64,000 nt of DNA from Prostheceraeus crozeri (lineage: Eukaryota; Platyhelminthes; Polycladida; Euryleptidae): contig CAJQUW010010388.1 in assembly GCA_907163375.1 (NCBI GenBank), forward strand, positions 98,403-162,402, given 5' to 3'. The first letter of the stretch is position 1. Each line of letters starts with the position of its first letter. The position numbers and the translations under genes are program-made. The notes beneath the pieces are model-generated. The model was given only the letters and a program-made list of their open reading frames with translations. It was not told the DNA's origin and ran no database searches. Shown here piece after piece: positions 22,533-33,360 of this stretch.

Positions 22533-25145
22533 ATTTTATTGGAGGGAGCCAATTATAAAGATGTCTCGTTTATGGTGATGAATGATTTATGTTGTGACGT
22601 GATTCTTGGAGACCCGTTTCTGAAACAACATCAAGGTATTTATGTCGAGTATGGTGGCTCCAGGCCTACACTGAAAATTTGTGCATCGATGATGAATGTC
22701 AATTGTGTGAAAATATTTTCCAATCTTACACAGGACTGTCATCCCATTGCTACAAAGTCCCGCCGCTTCAATTCTCTTGATGAAAAGTTTATCAAGTCCC
22801 AAGTAAGCGCTCTTCTAAGGGAGGGGGTGATAGAACCCAGCAGCTCCCCATGGCGAGCTCAAGTTCTTCTGACATCGAATTCGCACAAGCGTCGCATGGT
22901 TGTCGACTTTTCGAGAACCATCAATCGCTTCACCATGCTCGATGCCTTCCCACTTCCGAAAATAGAGGAAATTGTTAATGAAGTGGCAAAGTACAAAGTT
23001 TTTAGCATCATTGACCTTTCGCAGGCTTACTATCAGATTCCAATATGTGAGACTGAGCGACCCTACACTGGGTTTGAAGCTTCAGGCTGTCTTTACCAGT
23101 TCACGCGCATCCCAATGGGAGTTACCAATGGCGTTGCTGCTTTCCAGCGTGTCATGAGCCAGTTCATTAAGGACAATGAACTCAGTGCCACTTTTTCCTA
23201 TCTCGATGACTTGACCATATGCGGGTATACTGTCGAGGAGCATGATCGCAATCTCCAGCGATTTCGCGATGCTGCAAAGAAGTTGAATTTGAATCTTAAT
23301 GAAGAGAAATCAAAATACCGCCTTTCTGAGATTTCTCTCCTGGGCTACAAAATTTCTGGCGGTGAAATCAGCCCTGATCCTGACCGTCTGCGTCCTTTAC
23401 TTGACATGGCTGCTCCCACCGATGCCAAGTCTCTCCAGAGAATGGTTGGCTTTTTTGCATACTACTCACGGTGGATACCGATGTATTCCGAAAAAATCCG
23501 CCCTCTGATCGGGGTTCTCCGATTCCCCCTTTCGGAAAGCGCTCAGTCCGCGATTGAATCTCTAAAAAAGGAGCTGGGTCAGGCCGTTTTGCAGGCGATC
23601 GATGACAAACTTCTGTTTACTGTCGAGACAGACGCCTCTGACTCTGCACTGGGAGGGACCCTTCTTCAGGAAGGACGCCCTGTCGCCTTTTTCTCTCGAG
23701 TGCTAAACAGTGCCGAAAAGGGTCAGCACATTGTTGAGAAAGAGGCATGCGCAATCATTGAGTGTGTTAGAAAGTGGCGTCACTTTCTCACCGGACGCTC
23801 TTTTAGACTGATTACGGATCAGCGTTCCCTGTCTTTTGTATTTAACTCAAATACAAGAGGCAAGATCAAAAATGACAAGATTCAACGTTGGCGTTTTGAG
23901 TTGTCGTCCTATTCTTACGACATCATTTATCGACCCGGCAGCCAAAACATTGCGGCTGATGCTTTGTCCAGGGTTCAGATCGCTTCTGTAACCACGAAAT
24001 CCAACGATCTTCAGGCACTGAAAACTCTACATGGCAATTTGATACACCCCGGCATCAAGCGCCTGTTTCATTTTGTTAGAGCCCGAAATTTGCCATATAC
24101 AGCTGATGATGTCCGCCGAATTACACAATCTTGCCAAGTTTGCGCAAAAATAAAGCCCCGATTCTACAAGCCACCTGAAAGCCAGCTCATCAAAGCGACC
24201 TCCCCATTCGAAAGAATAAGCATAGATTTCAAAGGTCCTCTGCCAAGATCTGAGTTTTCCAGTACATATATACTCACTATCATTGATGAATACTCCCGTT
24301 TTCCGTTTGCCTTTCCAACTCGCGATATGAATAGCTCCACTGTTATCCGATGTTTGACACAACTATTTTCAATCTTTGGCCTGCCAACGTATGTGCACTC
24401 CGATAGAGGCTCTTCTTTTATGTCTAGTGAAGTAAAGTCTTTTCTCAATAGTCGAGGCATTAACACCAGTAGAACCACTCCATACAATCCACGAGGCAAC
24501 TCACAATGTGAAAGATTCAATGGAATTATACGGAACACGATTCTCCTAGCTTTAGAGAGCCGTCATCTTTCTCTCTCATCTTGGGAATCAGTTCTCCCTG
24601 ATGCCCTTCATTCGATCCGATCATTGCTATGTACCTCAACAAATGAAACTCCACACGAGCGTCTTTTTATTTATCGTCGTCGCTCATGCTCCGGTTGTGC
24701 CTTGCCAACATGGTTGAGTAACAGTGGACCCGTGCTTCTAAGACGTCATGTTCGTGCTTCTAAGTACGACCCAATAGTGGAGACTGTTGATTTAATCGAA
24801 GCCAACAACAGTTACGCCCACATCCGATTCCCCGACGGAAGGGAGGATACTGTATCCCTTCGAGATCTTGCTCCACCCGGGGATTCTCCTAATACTGCTG
24901 CTCCGACTCACGATCCTCAATCTCCGAATTCGTTTAGCTCTCATCTCAATGTCCCTACTGAAGTTGACCGAGTGACGAGTGCAGGTGGACCTCATGCAAT
25001 AGACCACATTGCTGACAATGAATCAACTTCTCTTTCTAATTCCGATCTTCCTTCCCCTAGCTCTCCTGATAACGATCACTCGAACGAAATTCCTCTACGC
25101 CGATCTCAAAGAACAATAAAGCCTGTTGAACGACTGCTGCTGTGA
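22404..25145 (+). CDS. pol: Pol polyprotein of the LTR element (RT, RNase H, integrase)
   Basis: One long open frame whose first ~43 codons lie in the LTR. Domain order seen: retropepsin-like remnant (CDVILGDPFLKQH), reverse transcriptase (VDFSRTINRF, LSQAYYQIPI, IPMGVTNG, catalytic YLDD), RNase H (TVETDASDSALGG, LITDQRSLSFVF), then integrase with an HHCC-like finger (HPGIKRLFH, CQVCAKIK) and the DDE core (ISIDFKGPLP, HSDRGSSF, RGNSQCERFNG). The RT, RNase H, integrase order is the Ty3/Gypsy order. No chromodomain is evident. The pol portion looks whole; the element as a whole is shortened. Confidence 0.9.
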   Translation: MLFYVVTFQIVATVVVLFSANKSLCLSTECFLISTELHSLGTTILLEGANYKDVSFMVMNDLCCDVILGDPFLKQHQGIYVEYGGSRPTLKICASMMNVNCVKIFSNLTQDCHPIATKSRRFNSLDEKFIKSQVSALLREGVIEPSSSPWRAQVLLTSNSHKRRMVVDFSRTINRFTMLDAFPLPKIEEIVNEVAKYKVFSIIDLSQAYYQIPICETERPYTGFEASGCLYQFTRIPMGVTNGVAAFQRVMSQFIKDNELSATFSYLDDLTICGYTVEEHDRNLQRFRDAAKKLNLNLNEEKSKYRLSEISLLGYKISGGEISPDPDRLRPLLDMAAPTDAKSLQRMVGFFAYYSRWIPMYSEKIRPLIGVLRFPLSESAQSAIESLKKELGQAVLQAIDDKLLFTVETDASDSALGGTLLQEGRPVAFFSRVLNSAEKGQHIVEKEACAIIECVRKWRHFLTGRSFRLITDQRSLSFVFNSNTRGKIKNDKIQRWRFELSSYSYDIIYRPGSQNIAADALSRVQIASVTTKSNDLQALKTLHGNLIHPGIKRLFHFVRARNLPYTADDVRRITQSCQVCAKIKPRFYKPPESQLIKATSPFERISIDFKGPLPRSEFSSTYILTIIDEYSRFPFAFPTRDMNSSTVIRCLTQLFSIFGLPTYVHSDRGSSFMSSEVKSFLNSRGINTSRTTPYNPRGNSQCERFNGIIRNTILLALESRHLSLSSWESVLPDALHSIRSLLCTSTNETPHERLFIYRRRSCSGCALPTWLSNSGPVLLRRHVRASKYDPIVETVDLIEANNSYAHIRFPDGREDTVSLRDLAPPGDSPNTAAPTHDPQSPNSFSSHLNVPTEVDRVTSAGGPHAIDHIADNESTSLSNSDLPSPSSPDNDHSNEIPLRRSQRTIKPVERLLL

Positions 25146-25274
25146 TTGCTGTAACCTGTTTGTAAATATATGTCTTCCATACCATACAAGTGTCGAGACT
25201 GTTTAGAAAAATCTCAACCTAAATTCATGTGACTGTTTTTGCATACTATGCAAACTTTATAGACTGGGGGCGAG

Positions 25275-25450
25275 TGTCGTGCATTGTGATTGTTTAGCAG
25301 CACCATTAGTATGAACTCTCTATGTTGTTTTATGTAGTCACTTTTCAAATTGTCGCAACAGTCGTAGTTCTGTTTTCAGCCAATAAAAGCCTATGCTTAT
25401 CAACCGAATGTTTTCTGATCTCTACTGAACTCCATAGCTTAGGCACGACA
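25275..25450 (+). repeat. 3' LTR
   Basis: 176 bp, matching the 5' LTR except for at least one base (CACCATT versus CACTATT). Followed directly by CCTAC, the target duplication. Confidence 0.92.
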
Positions 25451-26109
25451 CCTACTACGAATCGGCACGTCTGCCAAGTTCTAGTGAGTTCGTCTTCTTG
25501 TCAGACAGGATCAAAGAAAAACACATGTAAATCCAATGGGACAAAGATTGCAGTTTTTGGCTAAAATGAAATTTTGTATGTTTTCTCTAATTAAACGAAA
25601 GGTACTATAAGGTACTAAGGCCAGAGTCATAATTTTTGCCATGGAATGTCTTCAGGTCATTTCCTATGATGTACATGTGCTTTTGTCATGCAACTAATCG
25701 GCAATGTATGTGAGAATGTGGTTGAATGTGGATAAAGTTGCTCAAAATGTTTGTGCTTGCCGACATTAAGAGGCTCGCCAAATCTAAATGCGTTCAGCTA
25801 CATAGACAGGGGTGCATGAAAATGAAAGGAAATGACCTGAAGACATTCCATGGCAAAAATTATGGCTCTGGCCTTAGTACTTTTCGTTTAATTAGAGAAA
25901 ACATACAAAATTTCATTTTAGCCAAAAACTGCAATCTTTGTCCCATTGGATTTACATGTGTTTTTCTTTGATCCTGTCTGACAAGAAGACGAACTCACTA
26001 GAACTCGGCAGACGTGCCGATTCGTAGTAGTCATAGGGTGTATATCATTCTGTGAAAGTCTCACTTTCGGCCTCGTTCCCTGCAGAAACTCGTTCTGGCT
26101 GCCGGACTA

Positions 26110-28069
26110 TACAGCTGTCATAGAAGTTGAGAGCCCTAATATGTGATTTCAAAATGTATATTTAATAGTGCTAATTTTTGTCGGGATCGGTGACAAAGCA
26201 AAAAATCAACTGATATTGGAGACCTTATCTCATTCTGAAATATGCCTACCACTTGCGACAGGTCAATCTTACTTTTAATGTGCACATCAGGCTGCGAAAC
26301 CGTCACATTTTTGAAAGGCTCATGTTCCAAATCATAGATTCTGCGACATTGCATCTTCTCCAGCCAGTTTCATGGTATGCAATATTTAAAGTCTGGCCAA
26401 ATTAACTGTCGTTTTAATGCCAACACTTGTAGGCCCCACATGACCCATACCAAAGGGCCTACACGTAGTGATGCAAATGGAAAATTTTCCATTGGAAAAT
26501 TTTGAAATTTATTTTTCGGTGATTGACCTTTTTTTCTTTGTTTTGGAGACTTATTATGGTCGTTTGAAAAGACTATGCAATATTCAAAGACCAAAAACTT
26601 CTCTATCATCCCTATGTTAACTTTTGTAACCAACTGCACCTTCACCATGTCTATTTCAGATCTTTCCGAATGAATTTCAGACATTAGATAAATTTCAGAT
26701 TTCTCTAGCTGAATTTCAGATATCTGTCACAAGCTCAACTTTGAAAAGATCTTTAATTCATCTGGAGATCTCCAACTCATCTAGATCATGTCTGAAATTC
26801 ATTTGGGCAGACATGAAATCCAATTGGAGCTATCTGAACCATCTGAACTAGAAATGGAGAATGTGTATCCTCAGCGAAGATGTCGGACAAGGCCAGAAGT
26901 TAGAGGCTATCATAGATATTCTTCTACTAATCACATATGATATCTTTAGTTTCCAAATATCTCACGAGTTTGCAGTCGGATCTTTATATCTTCGAATATG
27001 GTCGCTCATGAATGCTGCTTGGACTGTGTGCTTATACTTCACTTGTTCATCAACACATGAATTAGCATCATCAACGCTGCATAATAAAGCTTAACTTTCA
27101 AGCTAATGAGCAAATTCCAAAATGAAGTACATTATTTTTGCTCCAGATCTTTCACATTGCATGAAATTATACCCTGATAGTAAAGCAAGATTTACGTTAT
27201 CCCAAACGGTGTCTGTGTGATAATTAAAAGTGTAAACATAATGGCACAAGCCACTAGTGGAAAAGGAATGTTCAAAAACTCGCGGACGGAATTCTACGAT
27301 CGCTTTAATCTAAATAATGACGAAATTAAGAGTTTTAGACCCAATTTATTGGTACGCAGCTGCCTCGGCAGTGGAAGCGCTCAAATCAAAAGACCTATCA
27401 AAAAAATCAAAACTTTCAAAATTTTCCATAATTTTCCACGGAAAATTTTCATCACTACCTACACGCCAGCATCACTTCCCAAACAACTCTAGCTTCGGCA
27501 GACTTTCTTTCAGGGTTTCGGAGCCGGATCTGCCAGAAAATGCCACGGCTCTGGCTTGATGCTTTCATCAGTATTTGAGTTCAGTCACAATGCGAGAAAA
27601 TGTGATAATGTTTCATCATATTTGACAGTGTAGCTGGAACGAATGCAAGTGTATCATCGTTGTAGAACTTCCAAAATCCGCTGGCCTTCATCTCCTTTCA
27701 ATACATTACCTATACTGCGAATCATTTATCTGGATTTTAATTCCTTATGATTGTGTTTCAGCCGAAAACAATGTGTCGGATGAAAAGCTCTAAGTGAACA
27801 TACGTGTATACGTAGCCTACATGCATTCTCAACTCAATAATGTACTTATTATTAAAGCATTTTTGGTTCTTTATAATTCTTCCCTAAAAAATGCATAGTT
27901 GCTTTATAGGCACCTCATTTTCAATAAAACATTTAGAAGTATCAAAATACTTCTGAAGAATTGTTTTTGATATGATAATAATAATTTTCGTTCAATTTGG
28001 AAATATCCAATTGTTTAACTTGATTGATGAAAATTAGAGACTTGCGAGATAATTGGTTGAATCATCTGG
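26110..28069. other. Intergenic DNA with a possible 1-kb TIR element
   Basis: At 26461-26515 CTACACGTAGTGATGCAAAT then GGAAAATTTTCC is mirrored at 27415-27467 (GGAAAATTTTCATCACTACC then TACACGCC), so 26455-27470 may be a TAGTGATG-ended hAT-like non-autonomous element. 26650-26830 is full of ATTTCAGATNTCT words in both orientations. No supported gene. Confidence 0.5.
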
Positions 28070-28470
28070 TCCGACCGGCTGATGGCTGCTATGAATCTGC
28101 GCGTCTATGACGAGTTCTACCCAGTTTCTGTTCTTATGAGACAGGGTGAAAAATACACATGCAAAATTGCAAATACAACTGGGCCGATTGAGGTTTTAGC
28201 AAACCCTTTCACCGATGTATCTGACAAAATACCACTTTTTAATTACTAATGCCTCACTCTGGAAGAATGAAAGATTTGTACTCAGATCTGATTAAACGCT
28301 AAGAGCGGTCGTGGTAGGGACTAAAGAGAGACTTCGATCAGTTCCCTAATAGTTTTCATGGCTCCCTCTGCGTTTCATGTCTCACAAAAAATTTTAAGTC
28401 AGAAGCACCAGTAAAGTCATTATAAGTCATAATTTTCAGCATGGAATATCTTCATGTCAAGGGGCGCGGG
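28070..28470. mobile_element. Degenerate relative of the foldback MITE family
   Basis: GAATCTGCGCGTCTATGACG, then GAGACAGGGTGAAAAATACA and, inverted, TCATAATTTTCAGCATGGAA with TATCTTCATGTCA recall the interior of copies A-C in the same order. The terminal GCAGCC ends are not recognisable. An old copy. Confidence 0.5.
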
Positions 28471-31400
28471 ATTCGAATTTCGCGCGACAGTTATTCTGGT
28501 TGACATATTGTCCTTAATTTCTAGATCATTAGTTTCATCATAAATTCAATCATTTCCATTAAAATTGAGATTATCGGACACTAAGCCTATTTACATATAA
28601 AATTTACACCTATCATTTAATACGATTATCTGTTTGTAAAGTTTGACAGTGGAGCATCACAAATCAGAGCACTGAGAAAATCGTAAGCAAGGCAAAAGGA
28701 GTCTTCAGAATCTATTTTTTATTCACTTATTATTATTATTTATTATTATTTATTCACGAAGTACTACTCTCCGATTGTATATCTCATTTTATGTCACATC
28801 ACTGAAGTAGTCTCATCTGCGCAACATTTCTGGTACCTTCAATCCACCTTTTGTGTAGCCTTCTCCTGTTCGTAGATATTAATACGGGGACAGAGTGTGC
28901 GACATGCGTCGAGTTTTTGCTACCTAGTATTTGCATTTCCAAAGTTTGATTCCGTTGGTCTTTAACAGCCATATTTTATTAGGCATTTACCGCTTCTTCC
29001 ATCAATCTTGCATTTGTGTAGCAATCAATTATATAGCTAAATAAAGTCTGCAAAATATTAGCAAATTTTAGGCTATATGAGAGTTGTTGCCGGGTTCAAG
29101 TTTGTATCGTGATTATTAAATGTAAATCAGGCATTAATTTCATGCTTTCAATACGGAGATTTAAAATCGAAGGGACCTCCTTACATTTGACAGCATGAAT
29201 GACTGCATTAATTGTGTACAAAATGATCATGTTAAATGCTATTGCATGGAATGATGCATTCCTCCGATGTGTGGAAATTTCCATAGAATTCCTATAGAAA
29301 TTTGCGGTGTGGGAATGAAAATGTCGCGTCACACGGCAACTCTGTAATCTATGTTTAATCTCAGGTTCGGTGTTACATGTAAGTGTCACATTTCCATTCA
29401 GTGCAATTATTTCAAAAGCTGAACGAGAGAATAGGAAAATAACATCTATTATTGTGCAGGCCCTATGTTGCAGCAGAGATGGAAACTGTCCCGAGATTTT
29501 CGGGCCGGTCCGGCGGCAACCTCCAGACAGGAGACCGAATGCAGGAATGCCACAATCCCATACCAATAGCAACTCCCTGAATGCTGAGCGATGCTACTTA
29601 ACCCTTCGGTTCCTCTGTTCTCCCCCTCCCCACATTTTCCAATGTTTCCAAATCGAATTTCGTCAAACTTAGTCGCATTGGATTTAGAATAGACTTGATC
29701 TGTCACTGAGTGATGGCACAACACACTGAGAAGTCTTACTTGACCCGTGGGATGAGGAATTGATCCTTTGGATACTCAGTTAGAATACAAGATACAGCTA
29801 TGCTGTGATCATAAACTTCGTGGCATTGTTGTCTACAGTGAACGGCAAAGCAAGTGCTAGGAATTTTCTACAAGCCAGAGAAATTTTACACACTCAACGC
29901 TTTTGCGACGGTGAGACTGCATTTAGGAGCAAGAGAAGATTGCTGAAGATGCAGCACTCGAGGTTGTCAACAACAAAAATGTGGGGGGGGGAAAGAATAG
30001 AAGTACCAACCTTTCAAAGTTATCAATCAAGATAGGCCTACAAGAAATCCAAATAAACTTGTTTAGGTCTTGCTAGTGCTAGTATATATCTATGGACAAG
30101 TCTTTTACACGAAATACTATCATCAGTTATAATAGGCCTAATAACATACCAAAAGTGCGTTACTCAGATAAGAATGCAGTGATGAGGGACTCGTTTCAAA
30201 TGCGTTTCAGTGATCGGAATAACTGGGCCTTTTTTTGGTTCTCCGAAAATTTATGTAAGCTTAGGCCTAGTAAAAATCAGTGCGTAAAGATAAAAGATTT
30301 GCAGTGCATCCCAAATCAAGATCGCCAATCACAAGTTGTCCATTGTTGTAGCACGTTCATCTTGGCGTTCATATGCAAAGAACAGCCACCTGTTGAGAAG
30401 TCTCTATTTAAAACTACACTCGATTTGATGGAAAAAGCACATTATCAAGTATCCAAGCAGTGAAAAGCGTAGAGATGCAGCTCAGCTCTTTGTATAAGTT
30501 TTGTCCGAATGCCACATAAATACGCTTATATAATTGCATGCCTAACTGGACCATAATAACAGCGACTGTCTCGAAGTCAAGAGCAATTTCTCTAATAAGA
30601 CGGAACCGAATTACACCGATTACATCTCTGATCAAGATACAGCGAAGCACCAAGAAAGTTGAGGCTTAGCACAATGTCCAACTATAGGGTCGTTCACTTT
30701 GATGCATGGCACTTCATTCCTTCAAAAAGCCATGATTTTAGTCTTCTTGACAATCAGATACAGTCCCGCTTTCGCACTCTCCTTGCAGATATACTCATAG
30801 AGTTCTTTCGTTTTTCGTGGTTGCAATGAGTGTGATATGGTTATGCATCTCAGGTTATTCGCGATTCTCCTATGGAAGTCTACGCCTTCATCATAATGCC
30901 GTACTGGAAGTCTATATTGATAAAATATACGTTAAAAACATTGAAATAGGAAATCGATCGGTGACAAACGATTTAGAAAAAGCAACATGACGTATTGGGG
31001 CCTAAGCTGAACAATATACACGCACATTCCTATAACACAGGCAATAAATAACGCATGTATCTGGCAATAAATTCGCAAGCTAGAAAATTTTATGTGAAAC
31101 CAAGTAGCATTATCTCAGGCCTATTCTACTTTCATTTGAGCAGAAGATACAAGATAGCAAAAATCAACAGCTTTGAAAAATATTGATTGTTGAGAAAAAT
31201 TGGGCTTGCCCGAAGCTGTTACCTCATTGTTTTCGAATGGCTCCGGCCCCTGGCTCCGGCTCCCACAGCCCTGGTTGTATCATATTTGTGAAAACACATT
31301 GTTCGACAGATTCAAGAATCTCTGTGGAAAGGTGCGAATAATCACATTAAATTCTGCTGTCATTTACTTTAATCTCAGGAACTAATCTTACATAAAAAGC

Positions 31401-32148
31401 CTGAAGCGGTGAGCCTGGGGACTTAGGTCACCTATGATTTATCTGAGCTTACATTTTTCGTGAATTTTAGTATCAGTAGCCTGTCCTCATAAATTCTAAC
31501 GCACTATAAGTCTAAACTCAAGCTTATGATATACTAGGAAATTGTATCCGTTAGCACTTACTTTTGGAAACAAATTTGTTGTTCCTGGAAACTATCTACT
31601 AAGTGGTGGATTGGAAATTTGTTTCATGGAACATGTTTACGACAGGAAAGTTTATAGGTATTGCTTGAAACAGGTTTCTGGCCTGGTCTAGGTTTTATGA
31701 ATATCAGTATTCTTGACCGTGCTAAAATGCATCGTATAATTGTGAGCGAATTTAATGACATTTTCAATTTTTATTTCTTTGTAAAGATTTGATTTTAGAT
31801 ACACTGATCAAAATCATTCAGAACTGCTAAAAGTACGTGTTATGCAAATTTATACATGAAGTTTTAAATTGGACTTCAATGAAGGATTGGACGCCCTGGA
31901 TGCACTGACAAGGAGCTTTGCGCTATATTCGACTTCTCTCTTCAAAAAAATGAAAGGTTTTGTCCTTGAAACAAAATTGGTTAGTACCGTGACTGGCGCA
32001 CGTGAGCCAATTTAGATATATGTCGACCTATTCGTTTCTTTTGAATTGAATTGATCACGATTATTTTAAAAAGTAGCATTGTGACAAAGCTTCAAGGCTA
32101 CTGTGCACTAAATAAAATAATACAAACACGTATAAGAGTGATAAAAAG
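28471..32148. other. Intergenic or intronic DNA, no gene seen
   Basis: Holds an (ATT)n microsatellite at 28715-28760, a CAGAGATGGAAAC hAT-like terminus at about 29473, a poly-G at about 29985, and TAGGCCTA-type motifs at about 30035, 30135 and 30265. ORFs to 158 codons occur, but none shows domain-like patterns. Confidence 0.5.
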
Positions 32149-33360
32149 TTAGTCTGTCATGAGAAACTTCTTCTCTGATGATTCAAAAGCACGAAGGGAG
32201 TCTGCAGATTTCACTTTGATAGGCAAAGTGATCCATATGTGCGCAGAAGAAGAAGCGAAGTGCTTCTTGGTAACTGTCATCAACCGATGTCTTGGCAAAT
32301 GGAGTGAGTTCACTGCTGAGGAGCGAAGACGAGATCGGGTCGGAAGAGAGCTAACAGATACAAATAGCTTACTGAGATAGTGAGGCGTACAGCCATGAAT
32401 GCACTTGTATGTCAGGATTGCCAGCCGGAGATCAATCCTTGATCTCATGGAGAGCCACTCCAGTTCTCTGAGAGCAGGCGTGATATGAGATGACCTCGGA
32501 CGGTTATCAACAAGTCGTGCAGAGGCGTTGATAACGCACTGAAGCCTTGCTAACTGGATCTCTGGAGCACCTGCCAATAGTGAATCACAATAGTCCGACT
32601 TGGGAAATGCCAGTGATTAGCGTCGATACAAGCGGACGAGTGACTGATCGGCGAACTGTCTTAGAGTAGCAAAACATGATGAGACTGTTTTTGATATATG
32701 ATGTGTGAAAGACCATGTGGAATCAAGTGCAACTCCAAGACACCGAAGTTGTGACACTGGATATACTAAGTCACTACCATTGACAATAAGTTTGTCACAA
32801 AAATCACCAAGCCGTTGACGTGTGGATACCCACATGATATCTGTCTTTCAAGTATTTAGATATAGAGGTCATTTGAGTCCAACCAATCACCAAGTGCACA
32901 ATGCAGTTTGACACATCATGCGTCAAAGAAGATATTCCATTCTTGGAGCATGACCCATATATCTGTATATCATCAGCGAAGACATGCACTTTCAGGTTAA
33001 AGTTTTCACGAGTTGAATAATGTCCATGATGTACAATGAGAATAACGCCGGTCCGAGGACTGAGCCCTGAGGCACACCAGAAGTCACTGGCGAAACAGAT
33101 GAAAGCGTGTCACCAGAATGAAAGTATTGGGAGCTACTTTTCATGTATGAATGGAACCATTTCAGAGCAGTATCATCGAATCTATATGACAGTCTGAGAC
33201 GATGTAGAAGGATATCGTGCATTACACTGTCAAATGCAGACGATAAATCTACCGATGAAAACAGAGTAATTTTACCATTATCCATGGCAGTCAGCACATC
33301 ACCAGAGATATTCAAAAATGCAGTCTTCGTACTATGGTACTGTCTATCAGCAGATTGATG
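32149..33360 (-). mobile_element. CR1/L2-like LINE fragment, 5' truncated and frameshifted
   Basis: Minus-strand reverse-transcriptase pieces in order: LSSAFDSVMHDILLHRL and SGVPQGSVLGPALFSLYI (33315-32992), then the catalytic FADD in VHVFADDIQIYG (about 32975), then MWVSTRQRLGDF and LRCLGVALDSTWSFTHHI (32835-32617), and the C-terminal block ARLQCVINASARLV...ELEWLSMRSRIDLRL...YKCIHG (32577-32149) typical of CR1/L2-type elements. The frame changes at least twice (around 32870 and 32600). The endonuclease half is missing, as usual for 5'-truncated LINE copies. AATAAA-rich text at about 32110 may be the 3' end. Confidence 0.9.

Larger units (their letters stand above)
22357..25450 (+). mobile_element. 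Ty3/Gypsy-type LTR element, young, compact
   Basis: Fossil of the Metaviridae type, 3094 bp. It has two 176-bp LTRs (22357-22532 and 25275-25450), each TGTCGTG...CACGACA and nearly identical, and a 5-bp target duplication CCTAC on both sides. A purine-rich AGACTGGGGGCGAG tract precedes the 3' LTR. The pol region is present, while a gag region and a usual primer-binding site are not evident, so the element is internally shortened. LTR near-identity indicates a recent insertion, into the foldback element. Confidence 0.93.
22274..26109. mobile_element. Foldback MITE-like element, copy C, interrupted by an LTR element
   Basis: Left end TAGTCCGGCAGCCAGAACAA and right end CGTTCTGGCTGCCGGACTA are inverted copies. 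Both are followed inward by TTTCTGCAGGGAACGAGGCC and CACAGAATGATATACACCC. Without the inserted LTR element (22357-25450) the foldback element would be about 740 bp, like copies A and B. Its arms are the best conserved of the three. A flanking TA on both sides hints at TA target duplication, but this is uncertain. Confidence 0.85.

Noticed and set aside
24027-24538. Minus-strand ORFs of 111 and 124 codons
   Set aside because: Antisense of the integrase part of the LTR element.
29096-29724. Minus-strand ORFs of 158 and 91 codons
   Set aside because: No domain-like pattern or promoter; overlapping ORFs on the other strand are equally long.
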